A stretch of DNA of 64,000 nt from Glandiceps talaboti. Taxonomy: Eukaryota; Hemichordata; Enteropneusta; Spengelidae. The notes under the pieces were generated by a model. The model did not search any database and was not told where the DNA came from. It worked only from the letters and a program-made list of their open reading frames with translations. Positions 1 to 17,684 of the stretch are shown here, in pieces (position 1 is the stretch's first letter; each line of letters starts with the position of its first letter). The DNA is taken from contig NC_135552.1 of NCBI RefSeq assembly GCF_964340395.1, positions 23,343,181 through 23,407,180 of the forward strand, in the 5' to 3' direction. The translations under genes and the position numbers were made by a program.

Positions 1-935
1 CCGACTAATTACTGAGAGGTGGATAACCACGGTCATCTTTGACCAAAATCAGACTGGAGGAGTACATATACACGATTGGAAAAAAAATGTAGTTTTTATT
101 TTTTGTTCTGTTCAGCCTATAAAACAGAAGTTACGAAAAGTTAGGACCTTGACTAGAAATGATGAGGTGTAATACGCACCACTTTGCACGATGAACATTT
201 TGTTTATTTTATTGAAGAGTGAAGTACCGTACTAGACAGTTAACATCCAATTTCATAGCATTTAGTGAATAAAGTATCTGATTTGGAAACTTCTGCACCT
301 CAGGAGCATAACATGTAATCTGACCTGTAAAACAGTGCAGAAGGACGCACTAAGCATTTTTATCCTTTCATATTCAGATTTCACCAATCAACAGCTGAAT
401 GCATACACTCTTTAGTTTCTAACCTTTTCTTATATCCCTAAAATGTTTATAGAACATATTCGATACAGAAATTAATGAAGCCACTTATCAGCGCAGACCA
501 CGAGATTAAAGTAAATGATTTTACCACGCATGCGCTTTGCAGCAGCTGTAAGCAATGTATAGGCCCATTAGAGTTGGAATTTCTTCGCGCTATATACACT
601 GTATCTGTAAAGACCTTCTGTCACGTACATTGTATAGTAGAGAGTCACACTTTTACATCAAATCCGAATCTTGCCAGCGGAAAAGAACACAATCGTCAAG
701 AGGACCCGGTAATGTAATGGTGTTATCCGTCACCTGAATCAGTGATTTTAGTGGAGTAGCTGACATGAAGCTACAGAAAGCTATAATGTGACAAACAACA
801 CCAGCACTTAGCCTGACACACGTCAGATAAACAGACTTCACCTTTATCAATCACAACGAACATAGGAAATTCATTACAGAGGATATCGGTAATTAATTAA
901 AGTCATGGATCAATTTTATTATTCATGACTTCGTG
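1..935. other. Non-coding stretch, nothing recognised
   Basis: AT-rich sequence. Short open frames at 475-717 and 653-850 contain no recognisable motif. No repeats or RNA signals were identified by eye. Confidence 0.4.
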
Positions 936-1364
936 GGGGGGGGGGATTTGAATCATTGAAGTTGCTTGTATTACTGTCTGGGAAGGACTGGAGGGGTTTT
1001 TGAATCATTGGAGTTGCTTGTACTACCATCGGGGAGTGACGGGGGTATTTGAATCATTGAAGTTGCTTGTACTACCGTCTGGGAAGGACTAGGGTGGGGG
1101 GGATATTTGAATCACTGAAGTTGCCTGTATCACCGTCTGGGAGTGACGGGGGTATTTGAATCATTGAAGTTGCTTGTACTACCGTCTGGGAAGGACTAGG
1201 GTGGGGGGATATTTGAATCATTGAAGTTGCTTGTACTACCATCTGGGAGTGACGGGGGGTATTTGAATCATTGAAGTTGCTTGTACTACCATCTGGGAGT
1301 AACGGGGGGGGGGGTATTTGAATCACTGAAGTTGCTTGTACTACCATCTGGGAAGGACAAGGTA
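936..1364. repeat. G-rich minisatellite, ~48-58 bp unit, 8 copies
   Basis: Eight imperfect copies of a unit built on TTTGAATCATTGAAGTTGC, then TTGTACTACCRTCTGGGA and a variable run of G. Copies of the TTGAATCA word start near 948, 1001, 1050, 1107, 1155, 1212, 1263 and 1316. Spacing varies mainly because the G run varies. The 103-residue minus-strand frame here is the translation of the repeat (SQMVVQATSMIQ) and is not a gene. Confidence 0.9.
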
Positions 1365-1902
1365 ATAAGACGAGTGAGCCCATTCAATCATGTAAACGTC
1401 TCAATAGTACTGCACCATCAGCTCAGTACGCTGTAGCTCTGAACAACTGATGGACATCTGATACGTACTGATTGATGACAAACATCGTCAAATATTTTAC
1501 GTGCCATCATAGATTAAGATATTGGACTATTTGAATTGTGACCTTGTCTTATTCCTCTTTAAAAGAACAAGGTCGTGATAAAAACAGTGACGTTGACCTC
1601 AGGTGCAAAGTAAGGATAAAGGTCTGTCAACTGCACGTTTCACAAACTAAGTTAAAATCAATGACACCAACCTCATTGTCTGTTTATACCGCCAATCTGT
1701 CACCATTAGGCAACATGGACGATTTCACGAAGTAAACAACATTTTGGACCTATCAAACTGTTACCTGTGAACTTAAAATAGGATTTTCAAGGCCACTATA
1801 TTGAAGATTTAAATTTACATAAAGTAAGGTATATATTATAACATTGATGTTTTATAAGGTTGTCCAGTCAATGAGAACTGCCAAGCCGACAGTCGACATA
1901 GT

Positions 1903-2093
<191 letters not shown>

Positions 2094-2168
<75 letters not shown>
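2094..2168. repeat. (TA)n microsatellite abutting a hammerhead ribozyme
   Basis: About 37 TA units that run directly into the 5' strand of ribozyme stem I at 2169. Confidence 0.97.
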
Positions 2169-2173
<5 letters not shown>

Positions 2174-2211
2174 CTGATGATCGCTCGAGGCGTGAAACTC
2201 TGAGTAACGAC
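2169..2211 (+). ncRNA. Hammerhead ribozyme (type I layout, minimal stem III)
   Basis: A 43-nt sequence with the full hammerhead arrangement. Stem I is GUUGU (2169-2173) paired with ACGAC (2207-2211), including one U-G wobble. The conserved CUGAUGA is at 2174-2180. Stem II is CGC/GCG (2182-2184 with 2190-2192) closing UCGAG. GAAA is at 2194-2197. Stem III is ACU/AGU (2197-2199 with 2203-2205) with loop CUG. The cleavage triplet is GUA with H17 at 2206, so predicted cleavage is after 2206. The one departure is a U-U pair at position 10.1/11.1 instead of the usual G-C, which may slow cleavage. Very short stem III and neighbouring TA repeats are typical of the hammerheads reported in Penelope-like retroelements. 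That affiliation is inference because no reverse transcriptase is seen here. Confidence 0.72.
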
Positions 2212-2313
2212 TTATTACATCCTTATTCTTTTGAATTAAGTCTATATAATGCTCTGCTACTAATATTTGCATCTAGCACTGTTCTCTCCAGCGAGACACT
2301 CATATTCATATTC

Positions 2314-2315
<2 letters not shown>
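2212..2315 (+). mobile_element. Tail repeat downstream of the hammerhead
   Basis: Sequence between the ribozyme and the next microsatellite. It carries gctctgc and atctagcactgttctc in the same order and spacing class as the pieces following the hammerheads at 43301 and 50466. I read it as the remaining part of a retroelement terminal region. Confidence 0.5.
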
Positions 2316-2344
<29 letters not shown>

Positions 2345-2404
2345 TGTATGTATGTATGTATGTATGTATGTATGTATGTATGTATGTATGTATGTATGTA
2401 TGTA

Positions 2405-2478
<74 letters not shown>
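2316..2478. repeat. (TGTA)n then (TA)n compound microsatellite
   Basis: About 22 TGTA units (to about 2404) followed by about 36 TA units. The flank at 2481-2512 (gaactgccaaggcgacag) repeats the flank at 1874-1891 (gaactgccaagccgacag) in the same orientation. The whole 1867-2512 block is therefore bracketed by a short direct repeat. Confidence 0.95.
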
Positions 2479-2480
<2 letters not shown>

Positions 2481-2512
2481 CCACTCAGTGGGAACTGCCA
2501 AGGCGACAGCGT

Positions 2513-3524
<1,012 letters not shown>

Positions 3525-3539
3525 AACCTACCCATAACG

Positions 3540-6687
<3,148 letters not shown>

Positions 6688-6979
6688 CCCATTCACTTAT
6701 CCCAAACTGTCTGTGAAATCTTCGATAATGATGATATGCAGCCTAGAGATAGCTCATTGTTGGCCTTTTGACTGCACTAGAAGATAAATGCGATCCTGTC
6801 ACACTGTACAAACAACAGAAACGTCAACAGAATAAACAGCCTATTTCTATTCACGTCTCGTTGACACTTGTCACACATTTACATTAACTATCGAGATCAA
6901 ACAGAAGCGACGGGATAAAAGCTTTTTTATATAGGCCTATATGCTAGACGTGATTTTGTGTTGTTTTTTATGTAATCAC

Positions 6980-7068
6980 GGAGCAGCTCAGGAGATGCTA
7001 TAACAAAATACAGAAAGTAAAACGCATTGTTGGCGCAAACAAATGTCAAGTACCTCCTGAGCTGCTCC
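6980..7068. repeat. Small inverted-repeat element, 15-bp perfect termini
   Basis: GGAGCAGCTCAGGAG at 6980-6994 recurs as its exact reverse complement at 7054-7068, with 59 bp between. It could be a short MITE-like element or a hairpin. I see no target duplication with certainty. Confidence 0.6.
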
Positions 7069-7069
7069 A

Positions 7070-9653
7070 CATTTGATTGAGCAAAGAATGGATTTTACTT
7101 TCAATATTTTTTTTATCCTCTGAGTTTACTGAGTTTTCCTCGACCTCCTTTTAACATCCGTGTAGCTGTCATGACTATGGCAAGCGGGAAAACATCTGAA
7201 AAAGATGTCAGTCACTTAGAGAATATTATTTCTTCCATTTAGTTCACCTTTCGCAGCTTCCATGATATTGGGAAATTTGTTTCCTTTTGGTTAGGTGACA
7301 AAAGTGCCACGCTATAAACGAGATAATGTGGTAAATGGTGCACGGCAGCGCTAAGTGTTCTCTGACATATTACAATTGAGTGACGCTGATGCTTGCCCTT
7401 CTGTTTCATAACCTACCAGCGACTATTACTTTAAATGTCAGTATGACGCCCGGCCAAATGTATATCTGACACTTAGCAGTCTCGATACCGTGTTATATAC
7501 ATATACGTGGGCAAAATCACTAAAGATTGTCCCACTGTTTAATTTTCAGGATTGAGAACATCATGTTTAGATAATTTGGTTCTAGTGAACAGGACAACGT
7601 ATTTTTTAAAAGTAAAAAAAGCTCTGAACCCTCCCACATCAACTCACTCCCATGCTTCCTAAAAAAATCGCAAAATGTCACAAAAACAGGTATCTTAGAG
7701 TTGTAAGCCTTCAGGTCCCTACTGCACAAAACATACAAATGTACAGAGACAAAATATCGAATACAGGAGGCCAGCAGAAATGTCAAATTGTCATATTGTT
7801 TCACTTTTTTGTTTCATTTATAGTGTGTAAGGATGTGGTTTTGAATTATTGTTTCTTTCCGTCTGGTAACACCTAATGTTACTTGTTGATTTTCGTATCT
7901 TCTCCAGCCATAAACATATAAAGAGGTAATTAAGTCAGATTGCAGTCTTCATGTAGTCCAGTGCAGTTCTCTATCACCTTATGGGAGTTCTGTTAGTCTT
8001 AAAAGATGTTATAGAGACTGTTTTATGCGTAGTCGATGGGGACTTCTACAAGTATTTGAAACATTACATGGTTTCGAATTAGCATGGAGCAGTCTAAATT
8101 TTATTTCTTCCTGCGTATGAAGGTAGTCTGATAATCCTTCAAAGATATCTCTTTTTCTCACAAAGGGACTCGTGGGGACAATTTTAAGACGGAAAATCCC
8201 AGGTCAGGAGGCGTTGTAATAGTATTGTCGTTTCTATATTCCGCATGGGTGCTTTATGATACCCGTCTCACCTATTTCCATCCCCAATTGCACCTTTTAG
8301 GCGTTCAATCTTATTACTCACGTACAAAGTCGATGTAACCCTACCAATGTTTCTTGATTTCCTGTGATTACCACAGGTATTAACAATGAGGTCGTCACTT
8401 CCTTTTTTACGACGGAAAGTAAAAAGCTCACAAGGGTTTATCTTAATATCATTAAGGTTTTCTCTTTTGAAAAAAGAGCAACAGAATTATATACGTGACC
8501 TCATGCTTTTTACAAGTCGCCTCCCCTTTATCCCGTTGACCCATTAAAATCATAAACACAATAATCAATAACTCGGAGCTCTAGCTTAAAAAAGGAATTG
8601 AACGTTGATTGATTGTAATAAAAATAAACCTACGGACGAGTTCCAGTCATACCCTTGCAAAACGAGAGACACTGTAAATACACGGCATGGCACTATTGCT
8701 ATCCATCGTACTGAGTTCTAGTCCCGGGTTCCAGTCCATTTACTCTTATTGCAGGACTATATCATTACTGTGATTTATAACGATATTTTTATAGAACATA
8801 TCTATGATGAAAATCTTAGTTAGAATATCCACTTTATGAGTTACCATTGACCTTGGGTCAAGCAATTTACAGTTACTCTAGAATAGATCCTTAAGATATT
8901 CCTTTACTGTTTTCAGTATTGATAACGTCTTCAATTCTAATACTTTGACCGTGAGAGCAGAGGTTAACTTTTTTGTGATATTAAATGTATTTATCTTGAT
9001 TACCAGGGGTATACTATTTACATGTATGGATAAGATTCATGGAGTCGAGTTCATGATAAATCATGTTTATAAACTGCTATGTTTTCTTTGTCTCTCTATT
9101 TACATTATGTGACCTACTATCCTGTGTTTTCTCGATTGTGTAATGTTGTTTATTATATCAATACTTGGATCTCGGGATATTTCAATCATGTTGGCTAGTC
9201 TTGGTCTCTATAATTTTCTCGTCCCAGATTGTCCAATTAAGTCCCAAAATGGTCATTTTCAAGAAGTGCATTAATTCTGTTATTTTAAATGGGGTTACCT
9301 TACATGGAAATCTCATCCATGTGTACTTATTGTTGCACAAAGTTAAGAAGGCAGTGGTAATGATATGATTATCAGCTTCAGATTTTCGTTTCTCAATTGA
9401 AACAAACACTGACATAACATTTGCACTTTAGTCCTGTCACTGGTATGTGTTCAGGATTTAAAAGTTGCAGGCGGGACTTATGATTCCCTGAAACGCACAG
9501 TGAAATACGGAAAGAGCAGCGCCCAGACCACCAATAGAGCAAGAGCCTCTCTTTCAAGAGCGTTTTGCACAATCCGGATGTGACGTACAAGCTGAAAGCA
9601 GCGAAAACAGTATCGTCACAGATAAAAGCGATAAGATAACCATGCCCACTCAC
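7070..9653. other. Non-coding stretch left of the receptor exon
   Basis: This would be intron 2 of the receptor gene if the missing 3' exons lie to the left. I looked for TM5 to TM7 hallmarks on the minus strand and recognised none. Frames at 7520-7804, 9182-9415 and 9393-9653 lack motifs. Confidence 0.35.
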
Positions 9654-9789
9654 CGAGCCATACTCCCGCGCTCACCATCATTGCTACTGTCGGTGTTCTT
9701 GTCTTCAGAGACTTCAGTGGGTGAGCGATGGCATAGTAACGATCCACCATCATTGCAGTCAGAGTAATACACGTTGCCTGCACCGTTAC
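9654..9789 (-). CDS. Kisspeptin receptor-like GPCR, exon 2 (TM3, DRY motif, start of TM4)
   Basis: This internal exon of 136 bp starts in phase 0 after a pyrimidine-rich acceptor (tctttttacag) and ends in phase 1 at CTCG|GTGAGT. It encodes VTVQATCITLTAMM, then VDRYYAIAHPLKSL (the DRY motif at the inner end of TM3, coupling to G protein), then KTRTP and the TM4 start ending in VWLG with the conserved tryptophan. The VTVQATC-LTAM run, PLKSL and RTP are hallmarks of kisspeptin receptors as I know them, and both boundaries fall where GPR54 exons are split. The codon after the donor would complete the glycine. Translated without splicing, the frame runs on into intron and stops, so the downstream residues are not protein. 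No later exon (TM5, CWxP of TM6, NPxxY of TM7) was recognised between here and position 1, so the gene is seen only in part. Confidence 0.87.
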
Positions 9790-10341
9790 CTGTAAAAAGA
9801 CAGGACAAGATACATCCATAATTTAGAAAAAGGTTGGCACAGACACACTATGATCAAACATCGATATCGTTCGGTATGTTATTGCCATAGACGATACTAT
9901 AAAAACATCCATTAAGTAGGGAGGCCATAAAGAATGATATTTACGACTGCCAACTTACAATTTATTCATTACCTGTGCGTTTTTTTCAAACTGGTCATGA
10001 TTTGTAAAGCCAAGTACTTCAAATGGACAGTAAACAATTTTGTTTCGAGGAAATATAAGAAAAAAACCGCCTACTCTCCCTGCCATATGAACTCAAGTAT
10101 CCGGAAATTTGTCGACTAGTAAAGTACCTCTGGGAGGTCATACACCAATGAATAGGGTAATTGAATTGCATTATTTTCCTTGAATCTCTGCTAGGTAAAG
10201 TCGTTTTCCATAAATTGTCGTCTTACTTGAGATCATACGATAAGCCACTTGAATGCTTACTAATCACTGTATATCATTTTCAGAACTTTCCTAATAGAGA
10301 CGTGTAACTTTGCATTGCTGTAGAAGCAGCTCGCTTGCAGA

Positions 10342-10600
<259 letters not shown>

Positions 10601-10837
10601 GTATTAGTGATAGATTATTTTATTATTGTGACATGAATTAGTTCCTACCAGCCCCTCGGGCTTATATGTCACTTTCAACAAAAGTCAATACATTGGCAGT
10701 ACAAATAGGTAAGAATGAAGAAAAACACAAAAAAGTTAACTCTGATAAAACTTTTCTTTTCATAAAGATGCGACCTCAATAATTTTAGCTGCATTCCTCG
10801 TTTAGCTTGCAGGTATATAGCTGAATTGTTGTTTCAT

Positions 10838-11033
10838 GTATGTATGTATGTATGTATGTATGTATGTATGTATGTATGTATGTATGTATGTAGGTAGGTA
10901 GGTAGGTAGGTAGGTAGGTAGGTAGGTAGGTATGTGTGCGTGTGCGTGTGAGTGCGTGCGTGCGTGCGTGCGCGCGCGCGTGTGTGTGTATATATGTATG
11001 TATATATGTATGTATATATGTATGTATGTATAT
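10838..11033. repeat. Compound (TGTA)n-(TAGG)n-(TGCG)n-(TG)n-(TATATGTA)n array
   Basis: Successive tetranucleotide blocks related by single-base changes within the receptor intron. Confidence 0.93.
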
Positions 11034-12622
11034 TAGGTAGAATCCAAGTCAAGAACATCTCGCCCTTTGTAATATGCAGTGGAAACGTTCTGCCAAAATC
11101 GCAAATCTGCGAGCATGATAGTAATGGATGATGCGTACTGTATATCCCTTGACTTATGATCACAATTTAGAAAGGTGCGTGCCAGTTTAATGGGACATTT
11201 CCTCAATCACTATGTGTAAATGTCTTTATGTCATCCATTTGCCTTGAACTATTCTCATCTTGGTTCGTTCATGTACTATCATAAAAAAAACTACTCCTCA
11301 AAACACACTCTCGACCTGGAAACATACACAGTACATGATTCCTCGTTAATTGACACTCATTGTTATTACGATGGAATATTTAAGTCGAATATTTAAGTGA
11401 TAACCACTCGGGTAAAAACGTTGTACTCAATGGTGGTCAATTTATTTATATACAAAATATAGATTTAAGTGGCTGTATTATTGACAATTTCTACGATTGT
11501 GTGTTATAGTCAATACTATCAAAACTTCGGCTATTCGAAAGTGACGCCAGTTATAGACGCATGTTTTCGCTTGGCTTTACATGCATACAGATATTTCGAC
11601 AGATTGAAAATAAGACGAATCTGATCTTTATTTCAATCAGTAAATTATTTGAAAATTATTCCAAGATATATTTCTCCGTGAAGTCAAATCCCACTATCCA
11701 TAGTTCACATCACAACTGCTGTATTTCATATTGCATTGCCGTTACACAAATATATATCCATACCCGTACTCTTGTAATTTCACGCCTTAAACACATCAAC
11801 AGGAGTTAGGATTGTTAGATTCTAGCACAAGATTAAAAGTTTTAAACACACAATAAGCTGACCAATCTTGCACGTTTACTTAAACACAAGCTTTTTACTA
11901 TGCACACAATTGCCTATACTAACAATCCAAGAATGCACAAGAGAAGAGAACAATCGTGAACTAGAGAATTATGTCTGCCCTTGGGCAAAGTGTAATTACT
12001 ATCATATGATGTTCACCAAAAGCAAAGATCGAACGGTTCAGTTGATGTTATTAACATTAGGATAATCTTTATCTCCAGGCTTTATTCCTCTATCTGGATC
12101 AACCTGCTTCTTGAAATAGTGACTGCGGGGATGCACCACAGAGTCAATCACAGTATCTTGATAGTTCTGACAGAAATTCGTCTTCTTTATGAATGATCGA
12201 GATAGTGAGATTTACAAAAATGTGTGTCATGCTTCTCGAAAATGAGTACGTTGATAATCTATTATTGTCACTTGTCAACACTGGGATTTGGAGATAACAT
12301 AGCATTATGCTACCAGAATTATTTTATTGCACGTTTTTGTAACGATAATTAAAACTAACTGGATTACTAAGTTTATATCCTTGTCATACCGGTTATTGCA
12401 CTTGTATTTTAATGAGTATGCTTAAGGCGGACACGTGCGATCGGCTCGTAAATTTTGAGTCACAGAAGAAAATCCGTCTTGTGAAATAAATTGCAAAGTA
12501 CATATCCCAAAGCATACGACCCGTGTGTTGATGCAAGGATACGTGTGCACGGCTTACAATATCATTTCTCTTACTTTGGACATGTTTGCACGTCCGTGTT
12601 TCTGTCTGGAGTTGTCTGTCGA
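11034..12622. other. Intronic stretch, nothing recognised
   Basis: AT-rich intron sequence between microsatellites. Open frames at 11561-11809 and 11868-12065 have no recognised motif. Confidence 0.35.
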
Positions 12623-12842
12623 TGTACGTATATACGTACGTACGTACGTACGTACGTACGTACTTACGTACATACATGCATGCATACATACATACATACA
12701 TACATACATACTTATGTATGTATGTATGTCTGTATGTATGTATGTATGTATGTATGTATGTATGTATGTATAGTATGTATGTGTGTATGTGTGTATGTGT
12801 GTATGTATGTATGTATGTATGTATGTATGTATGTATGTATGT
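12623..12842. repeat. Compound (ACGT)n-(CATA)n-(TGTA)n array with inverted symmetry
   Basis: Starts with self-complementary ACGT units (12630-12665), passes through CATA units (12670-12710), then their reverse complement TGTA (12714-12842). The CATA and TGTA arms can pair with each other. Confidence 0.93.
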
Positions 12843-12844
12843 AC

Positions 12845-14787
<1,943 letters not shown>

Positions 14788-14799
14788 ACATATACATGT

Positions 14800-14881
14800 T
14801 AGTTTAACGTCATAATGCAATTCGAGCGAGAATTGTAGTCCGCGGAATCATACGGGGAGTATTATGACGTAAAGTTAAACA
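14800..14881. repeat. Small inverted-repeat element next to (TA)n
   Basis: Termini GTTAGTTTAACGTCATAAT (from 14799) and, inverted, GTTTAACTTTACGTCATAA (reverse complement of 14860-14881) match over about 18 bp with few differences. Total length is about 82 bp. The inner part also contains an imperfect hairpin. It looks like a short non-autonomous transposon. Confidence 0.6.
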
Positions 14882-14889
14882 ATGATTTC

Positions 14890-17294
14890 GTGAGATTATA
14901 TATTTATCACATAATTTGATTAGTTTTTCCACATATTTTCCTACAATTTTTAATCAAATTTTACGAATACTGCATCGTTTCATCGTACTTTTCTCTTCAT
15001 TGCGCATAAAAAAATGGCGTCCGACGGCTAAGCAAATTACGTAATCGCGTGACCTGTTGCGAGGTCAAGCTTACTTACACGGTGCAGGTTATACTGTGCT
15101 GTGGTTTCTCAACCAAAATTATCGGTTGTAACCTTGCGATGTACACGTAATATCAAATTTAGTTTAAAAAGTTACAAAAGTAATGTTTGTGTGAATGCGA
15201 CATTTGTTCCGTCATTTTAATCATATTTGCTCGGGATGTGTTAAGTTTGGAGCTCTGCGCTCGACGTAAGCTTGCCGGCTGCTACATTCATAGTCGACAT
15301 GATTTTTAGATAGAATAAAATTTATTGAATAAAAATAAATGTACCTCTACGTAGCAGACTCATGCCACCTAAGGATACGTGTGTAATGTAGTGTGTGCAT
15401 TTACGCGTAGCGTAGGATTGACAGGAACAGTCGAACAGTAGAGAGAAAAAAATAGTTCGGTAGAACAAGGGGTGATAAGTCTTATGGGTTATTGATCTAC
15501 CCTGTTTGACATCACACAAGTGAAGATTTGCACGTATTTATGTAATAAATATATATGTATATATGTATATATTTATATATAAAAACTATCGATACTCCTT
15601 TTGCTTAAACGACAGACAAATAAGCGTTCAAGTGTAGTCTATTCTGGATCCGCAAAGTTTCGTTATTGGTAATACTGGATAGTTTATTATTGAATATACA
15701 GAAGCACCTTAACTCTGCGTGTCTGACCTCTGCACAGCGGTACTGACAGACGGCAACAAATTAGTTACGTTAAATTAGTACTCGCTTTATTCTTTAGAAG
15801 CAGCTTAAAGAAGAGCGGCTCGGGAGAGAAACGGGGAACTTTCATCTTCTGGCGGTAACCTTTGAAACTATTTGGCGTCATCGCAGACGAAGGTACGTCA
15901 TGGACAATCACATTGGGCGTGCGCAGTAAATTACTTGTACATTGTTCAACGCTACACAATAACATGTACTACAGCACGATAGTTCGATTAGAAATCTTAG
16001 ATGTCCTACACTTTTTAAATTTTTTTAAGGTCTAAAACTTTCAAAACGATGATCATAAGTTTAATCGTCGTTTTTAATCCCTTGATCGTTGATATCGGCT
16101 AGGATTTGGAATGATTATCAGGGGATGAGAATTTGAAGTATTATCCATTTGAGATAAGAAATTGTACGTCTATAAAGCTTATAAAATCATTGTTTTCTGT
16201 TTTATACGCCCACATGTGAACTATCATCAGAATAAGTCATATTTAGCCTTAAGAAATTGATATGACTATTTACCTCTTTCACCTTTCTGATAAGCTGAAA
16301 TGAAAAATGAGAAACAATTGAATTTCTCTGCCTGATATGCAAGCATGTTTACTGCACTCTAGGGGCAAAAAAAAATCTCTGTAGAGCAATTTCTAGTTGG
16401 CGATTCTGATAATGATTATATTCAAATTTTGTTCGAGGCTTAAGAACAAAACGAGATGAAATGTTTCGTTCGAATCTGACGTCACGACGCAAGAAAAATC
16501 ACGTAAAGTATCCAAAACAACGCTGGAGGAAGTATTGTACGACATCACGACGCACGGTCGTGACAATATATGGGTAATAAACAAGTCTAGAACAAAAAAC
16601 TAGAAAAGCTAATGTCAGGCCCGTTCAATTATATGTGCATGTGTTTGTTGACCCCACATTTTGCAACGCAACTATATGAACTATTCTATTCGGGTTAGTA
16701 TTTCACGCACAGTAGACTGGAAGAGGCTGGGAATAGAGCACTGAAATGACTCGTCGTTACGAGCGGCCGATTGTGATTTTATATGTTCACACAAACAGCA
16801 CTTGCAAATGGAAAGCTTGTAAAAAGTGAATAGCTCTCCATGACTGTGATTACTGCAATAAAACTAAATTAATCGCTGCTGCAAATTCCTTTCCCCACGT
16901 AATTGATAGGTATACATACCTATTGTGTAATACAAAGAGATTATGATATGTATTGATGCCTATAGGCGATACATTTGTTGGAATTCCAAATATTACGGTA
17001 ATTTGTTCTCGAATAGAAATATAATGAAATTACACAATATCCCTCTCAAATATCCTCACGATAAATTTGACAGCAATACCATATCTTTATTATGGGCACA
17101 AGAATCCCAGGTACGGTTCTACAAAAGAAAAGATGACACACTTAAAGTTTATCTTAGAAAGATATTTCCCGTGGACGTGTGTAAATGCATGTGTATAACG
17201 TTCAAGTTATTTCGATACTTATGTTGCAGTATTCTTTATTACACATACATTTCACCTCGTGACATTTGATAAAATAGTAATAGTAATAGTAATT
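14890..17294. other. Intronic stretch beside exon 1
   Basis: Includes a short TA/TATATG-rich tract at 15540-15585. The minus-strand frame 15765-15965 (66 codons) is the only one with protein-like composition, but no family was recognised. A near-repeat of acgtcacgacgca is seen at 16479-16491 and 16542-16554. Confidence 0.35.
16477..16484. promoter_or_regulatory. Palindromic CRE-type octamer in the receptor intron
   Basis: Exact TGACGTCA, the consensus binding site for CREB/ATF factors. It lies about 0.8 kb downstream of exon 1 of the receptor. A single octamer can occur by chance, so function is only a possibility. Confidence 0.3.
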
Positions 17295-17300
17295 ACTTAC

Positions 17301-17684
17301 GCTCATAAGGTAGTAACTGAACTTGCACATCAAATTTCCGAAGTGCCATTGGGTAGCGTATATTGATGCAGTGAACGGAACACAGAAGAGGAGAAAGGAA
17401 AAATCTGTAATAGCCAGACTAAGAATGTAGTAGTTTGTAGCTGTCCGCATTCGTTTGTGCTTCAGGATCACGAATATTACAAGGAAGTTCCCAGTCGTAC
17501 CGATTAGAAATATCAACGCGAATATCAACGGCATCAGCCAAGTTTCCAGGAAGACCGGGTGGTCCGAGTCCGACGTGAAATTGCTGCTCTTGGATTCGTT
17601 GTAATCGTCATCGTAAAAGAACGGAAAGTTGCTCAACGAGATGTTATAGGCGGTAGAATTGTCGGTTTCAATTATTTTTGACAT
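17301..17684 (-). CDS. Kisspeptin receptor-like GPCR, exon 1 (N-terminus to start of TM3)
   Basis: This is the first coding exon of a class A (rhodopsin-type) G protein-coupled receptor, a plasma-membrane neuropeptide receptor. It encodes 128 residues. The extracellular N-terminus (about residues 1-48) is acidic and has four N-glycosylation sequons at N9, N14, N29 and N35. TM1 spans about 50-74 and contains the GN pair (N66). The first inner loop is KHKRMRTATN. TM2 spans about 85-108 with LAITD (D94). The W-x-F-G motif (W113) and the disulphide cysteine C120 in MCKF follow at the start of TM3. The exon ends after a serine codon (S128) in phase 0 at AGC|GTAAGT, a consensus donor. The start ATG has an A at -3, and reading upstream in frame I meet a stop before another ATG. 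MCKF followed by the exon 2 start VTVQATC matches the equivalent junction of vertebrate GPR54/KISS1R. A related galanin or allatostatin-A receptor is less likely. The human gene has an additional intron in this part; none is seen here. Confidence 0.85.

Noticed and set aside
15765-15965. 66-codon minus-strand frame in the receptor intron
   Set aside because: Protein-like composition but no recognised family, splice context or neighbours to support it.
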